In this document: one piece after another, positions 26,117-34,566 of the stretch
Layout of the letters: each line of letters opens with the position of its first letter
How positions within the stretch are numbered: position 1 is the first letter of the stretch
Source: Xylanimonas cellulosilytica DSM 15894
GTDB taxonomy: Bacteria > Actinomycetota > Actinomycetes > Actinomycetales > Cellulomonadaceae
NCBI RefSeq assembly: GCF_000024965.1
Contig: NC_013530.1
Coordinates: forward strand, 930,001 to 994,000
Length of the DNA stretch: 64,000 nucleotides
Reading direction: 5' to 3'
Made by a program: the position numbers and the translations under genes
The notes under the pieces: model-generated
Databases searched by the model: none
What the model was told of the DNA's origin: nothing
Seen by the model: the letters and a program-made list of their open reading frames with translations, nothing else

Positions 26117-26169
26117 GACGTCCGGGCGGCAGATTGATCTGCCGCCCAGAACCCCTTTGTGCCGCCCAG
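26102..26169. terminator. Nested GGGCGGCA palindromes between convergent genes
   Basis: A perfect inner hairpin, GGGCGGCAGAT (26124-26134) and ATCTGCCGCCC (26137-26147), has a 2-base centre. An outer pair CTGGGCGGCA (26104-26113) and TGCCGCCCAG (26160-26169) flanks it. The outer left arm overlaps the end of the LacI coding sequence. It is a likely two-way terminator for LacI and lutC. Confidence 0.65.
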
Positions 26170-26186
26170 ATACCTGGCTGCCGCCC

Positions 26187-26855
26187 TCAGGGGGTGACCA
26201 GCAGGACGTGGAGGGTGCGAGGGCCGTGGACGCCCTCGACGCGGTCGAGCTCGATGTCGCTGGTGGCGCTCGGCCCGGAGATCCACGTCTGCGGACGTTC
26301 CGCGTGCTCGGCGAGCAGGCGCACGGCCTCCGGGACGGTCCCCACCACCTGGTCGGTGCGCACCACGCACACGTGCACGTCGGGCAGCAGGGAGATCGCG
26401 CGGCGGCCCTGGTCGGGCTCGCCGTCGAGCACGATCGTGCCGGTGTCGGCGACGGCCACGCGCGCGGCGGTGACGACGACGGCGACCTCGTCGAGCTGGC
26501 CGTGGCTCAGCGGGGCGGTGCGCGAGTCCGGGAGCACCTCGGCGTCGAGCGCGGTGAGCCACGCCGGGTCGAGCCCGTCCGGGACGACGACGCGCGGCGG
26601 CGTCGTCCCGTCGGCGAGCCCGTCGCCGAGCCCGCCGACGACGTCGCCGATCGCCGCCGGGACCTGCGCTGCGGTGACGCGCCGGACGTGCGCCCGGTAG
26701 TCGAGCAGGCGGTCCTCGAGCAGGTCCAGCGCGCCGGACGAGCCGGGAGCGTGCTCGCCGGTGGTCCGGTATTCCCGGGGGACGACGACGGCGGCGGGCG
26801 TCCGGCCGAGCGCCGCACGGATGCGCGCCAGGACGTCGGCGCGGGCAGAGGTCAC
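26187..26855 (-). CDS. lutC: LutC, lactate utilization LUD-domain protein
   Basis: A 222-residue LUD (DUF162) protein, the third component of the LutABC L-lactate oxidation system. It has the usual N-terminal ARIRAALG stretch, GTIVLDGEPDQGRRAISLLPDVHVCVV (about residues 138-164) and ends with TSDIELDRVEGVHGPRTLHVLLV, a strong family signature. The GTG start overlaps the lutB stop (GTGA). It is last in the lutABC operon. Confidence 0.9.
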   Translation of the reverse strand: MTSARADVLARIRAALGRTPAAVVVPREYRTTGEHAPGSSGALDLLEDRLLDYRAHVRRVTAAQVPAAIGDVVGGLGDGLADGTTPPRVVVPDGLDPAWLTALDAEVLPDSRTAPLSHGQLDEVAVVVTAARVAVADTGTIVLDGEPDQGRRAISLLPDVHVCVVRTDQVVGTVPEAVRLLAEHAERPQTWISGPSATSDIELDRVEGVHGPRTLHVLLVTP

Positions 26856-28384
26856 GACGGCTCCTCCGGGTCATGGGTGGCCGCCCACCAGCGGCGGAAG
26901 GACTGCGGGGCGGGCACCGGCAGGTCACGGGCCCGCGTCCACAGCGAGCCGGGGAACGGGAGCCGGCGCACCATGTGGTCGGCCCCGCCCAGCCGGTGGG
27001 TCCAGGAGGCGACCCGTTCGGCCGCGGTGAACCGGGCGGCGTCGGACATCGCCCACGAGGCGACCTTCATCGCGGCGGCCGTCGGGTCGAGGCGGCCGCG
27101 GTCGGCGTCGACCTCGCGGGCGCGCAGCTCGACGAGGATGGACGGGATGTCGATCCTCACGGGGCACACGTCGTAGCAGGCCCCGCACAGCGTGGACGCG
27201 AACGGCAGCGCGGCATTGGGGTCGCGATGGCCGCCGCCGGCGGTGCCGGAGGGCCCGGTGAGCTGCGGCGTGAGGATCGCGCCGATCGGCCCCGGGTACA
27301 CGGACCCGTAGGCGTGCCCGCCCACCTGCTCGTACACGGGGCACACGTTGAGGCACGCCGAGCAGCGGATGCAGTGCAGCGCGGCCCGGCCCGCCTCGTC
27401 GGCAAGCACCTTGGTGCGGCCGTTGTCGAGCAGCACCAGGTGGAACTCCTGCGGGCCGTCCCCCGGCGTCACCCCGGTCCACAGCGAGGTGTACGGGTTC
27501 ATCCGCTCGCCCGTGGCGGACCGCGGCAGGAGCTGCAGGAACACCTCCAGGTCCTCAAAACGCGGCACGAGCTTCTCGATGCCCATCACCGTCACGAGCG
27601 TCTCGGGCAGCGTGAGGCACATGCGCCCGTTGCCCTCGGATTCGACGACTCCGATGGTCCCCGTGTCCGCGGCGGCGAAGTTGGCGCCCGAGATCGCGAC
27701 CTTCGTGGTGAGGAACTTGCGGCGCAGGTGGGCGCGGGCGGCCGTGGCCAGCTCGCGGGGAGCGTCGGTCAGGTCGGGCGGGGCGTCGGCCATCCGGGCC
27801 AGGAAGATGTCGCGGATCTCCCGGCGGTTGCGGTGGATCGCGGGCACCAGGAAGTGCGAGGGCATGTCGTCGGCGAGCTGCACGATGAGCTCGGCCAGGT
27901 CGGTCTCGACGGCGGCGACGCCGTGCTCGGCGAGCGCCTCGTTGAGGCCGATCTCCTGGGTGGCCATCGACTTGACCTTGACGACCTCGTCGACGCCCTT
28001 CGCGGTCACGATGCCGGCCACGATGGCGTTGGCCTCGGCGGCGTCGCGCGCCCAGTGCACGACGCCGCCGCGCGCGGTCACCGACTCCTCGAGGCGTGCG
28101 AGCAGGGCGGGCAGGTCGGCGAGCACCTGCGCCTTGACGGCGGACCCGGCGTCGCGCAGCGCCTCCCAGTCGGGCACCTCGTCGACGACGCGGGCACGCT
28201 TGTCGCGGATCGTCGTCGTCGCGCGGGCCAGGTTGCGGCGCAGCTGGGTGTTGGCGAGCGCGGTCTTCGCGGCCACCGGGAAGGGGTCTCCCCAGCGCAA
28301 GGGCTCGCGCGGGTGGGGGAGCGGGCCGAACGGCTCTTCGTCGTCGGCCGGGCGGCGGCGGGGGAAGCCGAGGAACGTGCTCAT
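26852..28384 (-). CDS. lutB: LutB, iron-sulfur LUD-domain protein
   Basis: A 510-residue protein of the LutB/YkgF family. The LUD domain occupies about residues 70-300 (TGTIGVVESEGNGRMCLTLPE is typical). A ferredoxin-like part follows with CIRCSACLNVCP and CGACYDVCPVRIDIP, giving ligands for two 4Fe-4S clusters, and a C-terminal helical region ends near ADHMVRRLPFPG. It would carry electrons in the oxidation of L-lactate to pyruvate. Start ATG at 28384 overlaps the lutA stop (ATGA). Length fits the family. Confidence 0.92.
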   Translation of the reverse strand: MSTFLGFPRRRPADDEEPFGPLPHPREPLRWGDPFPVAAKTALANTQLRRNLARATTTIRDKRARVVDEVPDWEALRDAGSAVKAQVLADLPALLARLEESVTARGGVVHWARDAAEANAIVAGIVTAKGVDEVVKVKSMATQEIGLNEALAEHGVAAVETDLAELIVQLADDMPSHFLVPAIHRNRREIRDIFLARMADAPPDLTDAPRELATAARAHLRRKFLTTKVAISGANFAAADTGTIGVVESEGNGRMCLTLPETLVTVMGIEKLVPRFEDLEVFLQLLPRSATGERMNPYTSLWTGVTPGDGPQEFHLVLLDNGRTKVLADEAGRAALHCIRCSACLNVCPVYEQVGGHAYGSVYPGPIGAILTPQLTGPSGTAGGGHRDPNAALPFASTLCGACYDVCPVRIDIPSILVELRAREVDADRGRLDPTAAAMKVASWAMSDAARFTAAERVASWTHRLGGADHMVRRLPFPGSLWTRARDLPVPAPQSFRRWWAATHDPEEPS

Positions 28385-29175
28385 GCCACGCCCACCTGGG
28401 AGAACGTGCCGTCGGGCAGCGGCGTCGGGTCGTCGCGGGTGGAGGCGAGGATCTCGGCCAGGTGCAGGGCGGCGACGCCCGAGCGCTGCCGGGAGAGCCC
28501 GCCGCCGATGTGCATGAGGCAGGACATGTCGCCGGCCGTGAGCACGGCGGCCGTGGTGGAGCGGACGTTCGCCGTCTTGTCCGCCAGCATCGCAGCCGAG
28601 ACGTCGGCGTTCTTCAGCGCGAACGTGCCGCCGAACCCGCAACAGCTCTCGGCGCGGGGCAGCTCGACCAGGTCGATGCCCTCGACGGCGCGCAGCAGCC
28701 GCAGGGGCCGGTCGCCGACGCCGATCATCCGCAGCGAGTGGCACGTCGGGTGGTAGGTGACGCGGTGGGGGAACCACGCGCCGACGTCGGTGACGCCGAG
28801 CACGTCCACGAGCAGCTCGGACAGCTCGTAGGTGTGCGCGGCGACGGCCTGCGCGGTGGCGGCGAGGTCGTGGAGCCCGACACGACGCGCGACCGCCGCC
28901 TGCTGGTGCCGTACGCAGCCGGTGCACGACCCGGAGGGCATCACGACGGCGTCCCACTCGCCGTCGGCGACCGGCGCGAAGGTGCGCACGTGGTTGCGGA
29001 TCACGGGCACGGCCTCGTCGACGTACCCGCTGTTGACGTGCATCTGCCCGCAGCACGCCTGCCCGGGCGGCACCACGACCTCGTGGCCGAGCCGTTCGAG
29101 CAGGCGGACGACGGCCTGCGGGGCGGCGGGGAAGAGGGTGTCGGCGATGCAGGTCGCGGCCAGCGCGATGCGCAC
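28381..29175 (-). CDS. lutA: LutA, cysteine-rich (Fe-S) oxidoreductase
   Basis: A 264-residue protein with two CCG domains (DUF224): GQACCGQMHVNSGY (about residues 39-52) and AESCCGFGGTFALKN (about 176-190), which ligate an Fe-S cluster in the LutA/GlpC/HdrB superfamily. With LutB and LutC it oxidises L-lactate to pyruvate. The GTG at 29175 gives the family start RIALAATCIADTLFP and lies five bases after AAGGAG; it begins right after the stop of the upstream oxidoreductase gene. In this position it could use the L-lactate made by the rhamnose pathway. Confidence 0.9.
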   Translation of the reverse strand: MRIALAATCIADTLFPAAPQAVVRLLERLGHEVVVPPGQACCGQMHVNSGYVDEAVPVIRNHVRTFAPVADGEWDAVVMPSGSCTGCVRHQQAAVARRVGLHDLAATAQAVAAHTYELSELLVDVLGVTDVGAWFPHRVTYHPTCHSLRMIGVGDRPLRLLRAVEGIDLVELPRAESCCGFGGTFALKNADVSAAMLADKTANVRSTTAAVLTAGDMSCLMHIGGGLSRQRSGVAALHLAEILASTRDDPTPLPDGTFSQVGVA

Positions 29176-29177
29176 GG

Positions 29178-30299
29178 TCACTCCTTCCCTTCGTCGGTCG
29201 ATGCGTATGGTCGCAGGTCCGTGACGTCCGCGGCGAGCGATGCTCGGAACCGCTGGTCGGTGCGCAGGTCGGCGGGGGTGACGGACCGGCCGTGGGTGGC
29301 GGAGGCGTAGACGGCGGTCACGAGCTCGAGCGTGCGGCGGGCGCCGGTGACCAGGTCGGGGAAGGGGCGGCCCTCCCACAGGGCGTCGACCACCGCGCGG
29401 ATCAGCGGGGTGTGGCCGCTGGGCTCGTCCGTCGCGGGCAGCTTCCATCCGGCGGCGTCGACGCCGGGGGCAGGGGTGATCCGCCAGTTCGCGGCGCCGT
29501 GACCGTACAGGTGCTCGACCTCGACGGTGGCGAGCGTGGTGTCCAGCCGGATCACGGAGGTCTCGCGCGGGCTCAGCACGCTGGAGGCGGCCTGGGCGAC
29601 GGCCCCGTTCGCGAACCGGATCGTCGCGGTGGAGACGTCCTCCATCTCGATGTCGCGGGCGAGCCGCCACAGCCGCGCGTCGACCTCGGCCCAGTCGCCG
29701 AGCAGGTGGGTGAGCAGGTCGAGCTGGTGGATGCCGTGGCCGAAGGTGGTGCCACCGCCCTCGCTCGCCCACGTGCCACGCCAGTCGACGGCGTAGTAGC
29801 CGACGTCGCGGTGCCACAGCGTCTGGCACTGGGCGAGCAGCGGGCGGCCGAGCGCGCCGTCGTCGAGCAGGCGCTTGACGTGGGCCGCGGCGGTGCCGGT
29901 GCGCTGCTGGAAGGTCACCCCGAGCCGGCGGTCCGACGCCGCGGCGGCGTCCTCCATGGCCGCCAGGTCCACCAGCGAGAGCGCGGGCGGCTTCTCGCAC
30001 AGCACGTCCGCCCCGGCGGCGAACGCGTCGAGCGCCTGGCGCCGGTGCAGGTGCGGCGGGGTGCACAGGTGCACGAGGTCGAGGCTCTCGGCGGCGAGCA
30101 GCTCGCCGTGGTCCGGGTAGGCGGCCGGGATGCCGTAACGGGCGGCGAACTCCGTGCGCCGGGCGGGGTCGGGCTCGGCGACCGCGACGAGGGCGACGCG
30201 GTCGTCGTCGGCGAGGGCCTGCGCGTGCAGGTGGGCGACGCCGCCCGCGCCGACGATCGCGACGCGCAGCGGAGCGCGACCGGTGGTCTCCAGTGTCAC
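29178..30299 (-). CDS. Gfo/Idh/MocA oxidoreductase, first copy
   Basis: A 373-residue NAD(P)-dependent sugar dehydrogenase-type protein. The Rossmann motif is VAIVGAGGVAHLHAQAL (about residues 13-29), and the family EKPPAL motif with the catalytic-site Lys lies near residues 103-108. GGGTTFGHGIHQLDLL (about 183-198) sits where the family usually has its catalytic Asp/His pair. The GTG at 30299 is preceded by GAGGGAG. It is transcribed into lutABC with no gap, so a promoter at about 30.35 kb probably drives all four genes. The substrate is unknown. Confidence 0.85.
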   Translation of the reverse strand: MTLETTGRAPLRVAIVGAGGVAHLHAQALADDDRVALVAVAEPDPARRTEFAARYGIPAAYPDHGELLAAESLDLVHLCTPPHLHRRQALDAFAAGADVLCEKPPALSLVDLAAMEDAAAASDRRLGVTFQQRTGTAAAHVKRLLDDGALGRPLLAQCQTLWHRDVGYYAVDWRGTWASEGGGTTFGHGIHQLDLLTHLLGDWAEVDARLWRLARDIEMEDVSTATIRFANGAVAQAASSVLSPRETSVIRLDTTLATVEVEHLYGHGAANWRITPAPGVDAAGWKLPATDEPSGHTPLIRAVVDALWEGRPFPDLVTGARRTLELVTAVYASATHGRSVTPADLRTDQRFRASLAADVTDLRPYASTDEGKE

Positions 30300-30353
30300 G
30301 ACGACGCTCCCTCGCGTTCTCGGCCTCGGTGCCGTCGGCAGCCTACCCGGTGC

Positions 30354-30367
30354 GGAAAGCGCTTGCC
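30354..30367. promoter_or_regulatory. AAGCGCTT-type operator B1
   Basis: GGAAAGCGCTTGCC lies between the divergent oxidoreductase-lutABC and SDR-flavoprotein units, 55 bases upstream of the former. The core AAGCGCTT is the typical LacI-family half-site pair. Two related sites occur near 35.8-35.9 kb. Confidence 0.7.
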
Positions 30368-30407
30368 GACAAGGTCTCCGCCGTGCCAGGATCTGCGTCA
30401 CTCGGTG

Positions 30408-30482
30408 GGTGGCTTCGACAGGCTCAACCACCGGTGGGTTGAGCCTGTCGAAACCCGGTGGGTTGAGCCTGTCGAAACCACC
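30408..30482. repeat. Three copies of the GGTGGTTGAGCCTGTC repeat
   Basis: One copy in minus orientation (30408-30432) and two in plus orientation (30433-30456 and 30457-30482) lie back to back. The first two can form a hairpin. They fill the leader between operator B1 and the SDR start. Confidence 0.9.
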
Positions 30483-30515
30483 CCACCGTCACGGTACGAA
30501 CGAGGAGAGGCGACG

Positions 30516-31298
30516 ATGCCCCCAGCAGCACTGGTCACCGGCGGCAACCGCGGGATCGGCCTCGGCATCAGCCGGCGCCTGGTCGCCGACGGGTTCGCCG
30601 TCTCGATCCTGGCCACCCGCGAGGAACCGGCCGACGTGCTCCGGGAGCTGCGGGACCTCGCGGGCGACGACTCGCTGGTGCGCTACGTGCGCGGCTCGGT
30701 CGCCGACCTGGACACGCACTCCCGGTACGTCGACGACGCCGTGGCCGCGTGGGGGCGCCTCGACCTGCTGGTCAACAACGCCGGGGTGGGCCCGCGCGTC
30801 CGGGCCGACCTGCTGGAGGCCGCGCCCGAGGAGTTCGACCGGGTGCTCGGCATCAACCTGCGCGGTCCCTACTTCCTCACCCAGACGTTCGCGAACCGCG
30901 TGATCGCGCTGCGGGGGGACGCGCCGCCGCAGGACGCCCTCGTCGCGACGATCGTCAACGTCTCCTCGATCTCCGCGACCACTGTCTCGACCAACCGCGG
31001 CGAGTACTGCGTCTCCAAGGCGGGCGTCGGCATGGCCACCCAGCTCTGGGCGGTGCGCCTGGCCCCCGAGGGCATCGTCGTCTACGAGGTGCGCCCCGGC
31101 ATCGTCGCGACCGACATGACCGCCGGGGTGAGTGCCAAGTACGACGCGTACTTCGCCGCCGGCAACGTGCCCATCGCCCGCTGGGGCCGCCCCGCCGACG
31201 TCGCCGGGGCCGTGTCGATCCTCGCGTCGGGCGCCACGCCGTACTCGACCGGCGAGGTGTTCCACGTGGACGGCGGCCTGCACGTGCCGGTGCTGTGA
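30516..31298 (+). CDS. Short-chain dehydrogenase/reductase (FabG-like)
   Basis: A 260-residue SDR. It has the TGGNRGIG cofactor loop (about residues 8-15), NNAGVG (about 88-93), catalytic Ser in NVSSIS, and the YCVSK Tyr/Lys pair (about 164-168). The C-terminus EVFHVDGGLHVPVL is typical of classical SDRs annotated as 3-ketoacyl-ACP reductases, but the context points to a sugar or sugar-acid substrate. The ATG follows GAGGAGAGG. It is 11 bases upstream of the flavoprotein gene, so the two are probably cotranscribed. Confidence 0.85.
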   Translation: MPPAALVTGGNRGIGLGISRRLVADGFAVSILATREEPADVLRELRDLAGDDSLVRYVRGSVADLDTHSRYVDDAVAAWGRLDLLVNNAGVGPRVRADLLEAAPEEFDRVLGINLRGPYFLTQTFANRVIALRGDAPPQDALVATIVNVSSISATTVSTNRGEYCVSKAGVGMATQLWAVRLAPEGIVVYEVRPGIVATDMTAGVSAKYDAYFAAGNVPIARWGRPADVAGAVSILASGATPYSTGEVFHVDGGLHVPVL

Positions 31299-31309
31299 GG
31301 GGGGACGCG

Positions 31310-33349
31310 ATGGACACGCTGCGCATCGCCGGGCACGACGTCCCGGTCCTCACCGCCAACACCGTCGTCGTCGGCACCGGGTCGGCGGGCTACTGCGCCG
31401 CGGCCCGGCTGGTCCAGCTCGGGCAGCCCGACGTCGTCATGGTCGCCGACAAGATCCACGCGGGCGCGAGCCGCAACGCGGGCTCGGACAAGCAGACCTA
31501 CTACAAGCTCACCCTCTCGGGCGCCGAGCCGGACTCGGTCCGTGAGATGGCGCAGACCCTCTTCGCGGGCGGCGCGATGGACGGCGACAACGCGCTCGCG
31601 GAGGCCGCGCTGTCCGCGCGGGCGTTCCTGCACCTCGTGGACCTCGGCGTGCCGTTCCCGCAGAACCGGTTCGGGGAGTTCGTCGGCTACAAGACCGACC
31701 ACGACCCGCGCCAGCGGGCCACGTCCGTCGGCCCGTACACCTCGCGCACCATGGTCGAGCGGCTCGAGGCCAGGGTGCTGCGCGACGGCGTGCGCGTGCT
31801 CGGCGAGTGCCGCGTCGTCGACGTCGTCACCATGCCCGACGGCGGCGGACGGGCGGTGGCCGGGCTGCTCGTGCTGCGCACCGACGTGCCGCACGACGGC
31901 GCGGCGAGCCCGTGGCTGCTGCTGCGCTGCACGAACCTCGTCTACGCGACCGGCGGCCCCGCCGGCATGTACGCCACCCGGGTGTTCCCGAACGGACAGT
32001 GGGGCGCCTCGGGTGCCGCCCACCGGGCGGGCGTGCACGGCAAGAACCTCACGGAGTGGCAGTTCGGTCTGGCGTCCACGCACCCGCGCTGGAACGTCTC
32101 CGGCACGTACATGCAGGTCATCCCGCGGTTCGTGTCCACCGACGCGGCCGGCGGCGACGAGCGCGAGTTCCTCACCGAGGCGATCGGCGACTACGGACGC
32201 CTGCTGAGCCTGGTGTTCCTCAAGGGCTACCAGTGGCCGTTGGACATCCGCAAGGCCCGCGACGGCTCCTCGCTGATCGACCTGCTGGTCTACCGCGAGA
32301 CGGTGCTGCGGGGCCGGCGGGTGTTCCTCGACTTCCGCCGCAACCCGGTGCGCGACGATCTCGACCCGTCCGCGCTGAGCCCGGAGGCGTACGAGTACCT
32401 CGACAAGGCGGGCGTGCTGTTCGGCACCCCGGTGCAGCGGCTGCGGCACATGAACGAGCCCGCCTACCAGTTCTACCGGGACAAGAACCCGTACGTGGAC
32501 CTCGAGACGCAGCTTCTCGAGGTGGACGTGTGCGCCCAGCACAACAACGGCGGCCTCGTCGTCGACGCGTGGTGGCATTCCAATGTGGCCGGGTTCTTCC
32601 CCGTGGGGGAGGCGGGCGGCGCGCACGGCGTCTACCGGCCGGGCGGCGCCGCGCTCAACTCGGGCCAGGTGGGCGCGACGCGGGCCGCGCAGTACATCGC
32701 GGCCCGCCGCACGCACGCCCCGCTGGACGACGATGCGTTCGCCGTCGCCGCGGAACCCGTGCTGGCCGAGGCGCTGGCCCTCACGGCCGCGGCCACCGGC
32801 CGGGCCACCGCCGGAGACCCCGACAACACGGGCGAGCTGCTCCGCGCGGCGCAGGAGCTCATGAGCGCCAAGGCCGGGCCGGTCCGCTCCGCGGCATCGA
32901 TCCACGAGGCGCTCGACCAGGTGGGCGAATGGCTGGCCGCCTACCCGCAGCGGGTGAGCGCCGACGCCGGCTCCCGCCGGTCGGTCGACCGCACCTTCCT
33001 GGTGCGCGACATCCTGACCAGCGCCTACGTGTACCTCTCCGCGATGGCGGACTACGTCGCCCACGGCGGGCGCTCGCGCGGCTCGGTGCTCTACACGGAC
33101 GCCTCCGGAGGCCTCCCGCTGACCGGCTACGGCCCCGGTGCGCAGGCAGAGCTCGACCTGCCCGCGGAGTTCCGGTTCGTCCTCGACGGCGGCGCGCTCG
33201 ACGACGTCGTGCAGGAGACCGCGTACACGCCGGGCGCCGACGCCGGGAAGGTCACGTTCACGTGGCGCCCGCGCCGCCCCATCCCGCCGGCGGACGACTT
33301 CTTCGAGAACGTCTGGCGCGACTACCGCAAACACGGCAACGTGCGCTGA
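31310..33349 (+). CDS. Fumarate-reductase-like FAD protein
   Basis: A 679-residue flavoprotein of the succinate dehydrogenase/fumarate reductase/aspartate oxidase family. The FAD motif VVVGTGSAGYCAAARL (about residues 19-34) is followed by GASRNAGSDKQTYYKL, a YATGGPAGMYATRVFPNGQWGASG segment (about 216-239) and a VDAWWHSNVAGFFPVGEAGGAHG segment. The last matches the family stretch around the dinucleotide end. No signal peptide, heme motif or partner Fe-S subunit gene is present, so it is not a respiratory complex subunit in the usual sense. It sits in a catabolic cluster and may oxidise a hydroxyl of a sugar-derived compound; the substrate is unknown. Confidence 0.78.
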   Translation: MDTLRIAGHDVPVLTANTVVVGTGSAGYCAAARLVQLGQPDVVMVADKIHAGASRNAGSDKQTYYKLTLSGAEPDSVREMAQTLFAGGAMDGDNALAEAALSARAFLHLVDLGVPFPQNRFGEFVGYKTDHDPRQRATSVGPYTSRTMVERLEARVLRDGVRVLGECRVVDVVTMPDGGGRAVAGLLVLRTDVPHDGAASPWLLLRCTNLVYATGGPAGMYATRVFPNGQWGASGAAHRAGVHGKNLTEWQFGLASTHPRWNVSGTYMQVIPRFVSTDAAGGDEREFLTEAIGDYGRLLSLVFLKGYQWPLDIRKARDGSSLIDLLVYRETVLRGRRVFLDFRRNPVRDDLDPSALSPEAYEYLDKAGVLFGTPVQRLRHMNEPAYQFYRDKNPYVDLETQLLEVDVCAQHNNGGLVVDAWWHSNVAGFFPVGEAGGAHGVYRPGGAALNSGQVGATRAAQYIAARRTHAPLDDDAFAVAAEPVLAEALALTAAATGRATAGDPDNTGELLRAAQELMSAKAGPVRSAASIHEALDQVGEWLAAYPQRVSADAGSRRSVDRTFLVRDILTSAYVYLSAMADYVAHGGRSRGSVLYTDASGGLPLTGYGPGAQAELDLPAEFRFVLDGGALDDVVQETAYTPGADAGKVTFTWRPRRPIPPADDFFENVWRDYRKHGNVR

Positions 33350-33358
33350 GCCCTCCGC

Positions 33359-33653
33359 GGTGGTTGAGCCTGTGGAAACCACCCAGCAGCGCCCCCGGTC
33401 GGAACCACGGAGCAGCACCACCCGGTGGTTGAGCCTGTCGAAACCACGTCGCGTCCACCGCGGGTGGGTGGTTTCGACAAGCTCAACCACCGGAGGGGGT
33501 GGGGTGGTTTCGACAGGCTCAACCACCGGGGTCGGGTGGGGTGGGGTGGTTTCGACAGGCTCAACCACCGGAGTGGGGTGGGGTGGGGTGGTTTCGACAG
33601 GCTCAACCACCGGAGTGGGGTGGGGTGGGGTGGTTTCGACAGGCTCAACCACC
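33359..33653. repeat. Repeat-filled intergenic region, seven GGTGGTTGAGCCTGTC copies
   Basis: The gap between two convergent genes (33350-33669, 320 bases) holds seven copies. Two are in plus orientation (33359-33383, with TGTGG in place of TGTCG, and 33424-33447). Five are in minus orientation (33467-33491, 33503-33527, 33545-33569, 33587-33611, 33629-33653). The last four repeat with an exact 42-base period, including a G/T-rich spacer. Nothing else is visible in the gap. Confidence 0.92.
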
Positions 33654-33669
33654 GGGGGTGGGTGGGTCG

Positions 33670-34566
33670 CTAGAGGTACGGCAGGACGTGGCGGGTGTAG
33701 CGGTCCGCCAGCGTCGCGACCGTCTGCGCGGGAGGGCGCGCCCACACGTCCTCGTGGAAGATCTCGACCTCGACGTCGCCCGTGTATCCCGCTTCCGCGA
33801 CCCAGCGCGTGATGGTCGCGAAGTCCACGTACCCGTCGCCGACGTGGCCGCGCGAGTTGAGCGGTTCGGCGGCCAGCGGCAGCACCCAGTCGCACACCTG
33901 GTAGGCGGCCAGCCGCCCCTCCGCGCCTGCACGGGCGATCTGGGCGTGCAGGTCGGGGTCCCACCACACGTGGTACGTGTCGACGACGACGCCGACGACG
34001 TCGGGGTCGAACGGTGCGGCGAGGTCGAGGGCCTGACCCAGGGTCGAGATCACCGCCCGGTCGGCCGCGAACAACGGGTGCAGGGGTTCGAGCACGAGCC
34101 GCACGCCGTGCTCGGCCGCGTACGGCGCCAGCTCGCCGATCCGGTCGGCCGCACGCCGCCGGGTGGCGACCAGGTCGCGGGCAGGGTCGTCGCCCCGCCC
34201 CGCCGGGTAGGGCCTGGCGCCAGCCCCGGGGGCGGACGCGGCGTCCAGGCCGCCGACGACGAGGATCAGCTCGTGGGTGCCGAGCGTCGCGGCCTCGCGG
34301 ATCGCGCGCCGGTTGTCGTCCAGCGCGACGGCGGCCGCGTCGTCGTCGGACGTGGTGAGGAACCCGCCACGGCACAGGGACGAGACGCGCAGCCCGGCGT
34401 CCCGGATGATCCGGGCCGCCTTCTCGACACCGACCTCCTGCACCCGGTCGCGCCACGGGCCGACGGCGCCGAGGCCCGCGGCGGCCGCGGCGTCGACGGC
34501 CTCGGCGAGGGAGGCGCGCTTGGTGGTGGCGGTGTTGAGGGAGAGCCGCGACAGGTCGGTGCTCAC
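33670..34566 (-). CDS. TIM-barrel sugar phosphate isomerase/epimerase-like
   Basis: A 298-residue protein of the AP endonuclease 2 (xylose isomerase-like) superfamily. Residue patterns along the barrel include LSLNTATTKRASLAEAVDAA (about 6-25), VRLVLEPLHPLF, VGVVVDTYHVWWDPDL and GDVEVEIFHEDVW, supplying the usual Glu/Asp/His metal ligands. Such proteins isomerise or cleave keto-sugars and inositol derivatives. The GTG start overlaps the stop of the upstream Gfo/Idh/MocA gene (GTGA), so the two are coupled and probably act in sequence on the same compound. Confidence 0.82.
   Translation of the reverse strand: MSTDLSRLSLNTATTKRASLAEAVDAAAAAGLGAVGPWRDRVQEVGVEKAARIIRDAGLRVSSLCRGGFLTTSDDDAAAVALDDNRRAIREAATLGTHELILVVGGLDAASAPGAGARPYPAGRGDDPARDLVATRRRAADRIGELAPYAAEHGVRLVLEPLHPLFAADRAVISTLGQALDLAAPFDPDVVGVVVDTYHVWWDPDLHAQIARAGAEGRLAAYQVCDWVLPLAAEPLNSRGHVGDGYVDFATITRWVAEAGYTGDVEVEIFHEDVWARPPAQTVATLADRYTRHVLPYL

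Noticed and set aside
31310-33349. Respiratory succinate dehydrogenase flavoprotein
   Set aside because: No Fe-S or membrane anchor subunit genes are adjacent, and the sequence has long family-atypical segments.
33503-33653. Regular repeat array as a CRISPR
   Set aside because: The 17-base spacers are nearly identical and G/T-rich, the repeat is dispersed elsewhere, and no cas gene is near.
31082-34456. 1124-residue minus-strand open frame across the flavoprotein
   Set aside because: It crosses the repeat array and shadows two genes; the repeat only contributes VVEPVETT strings.
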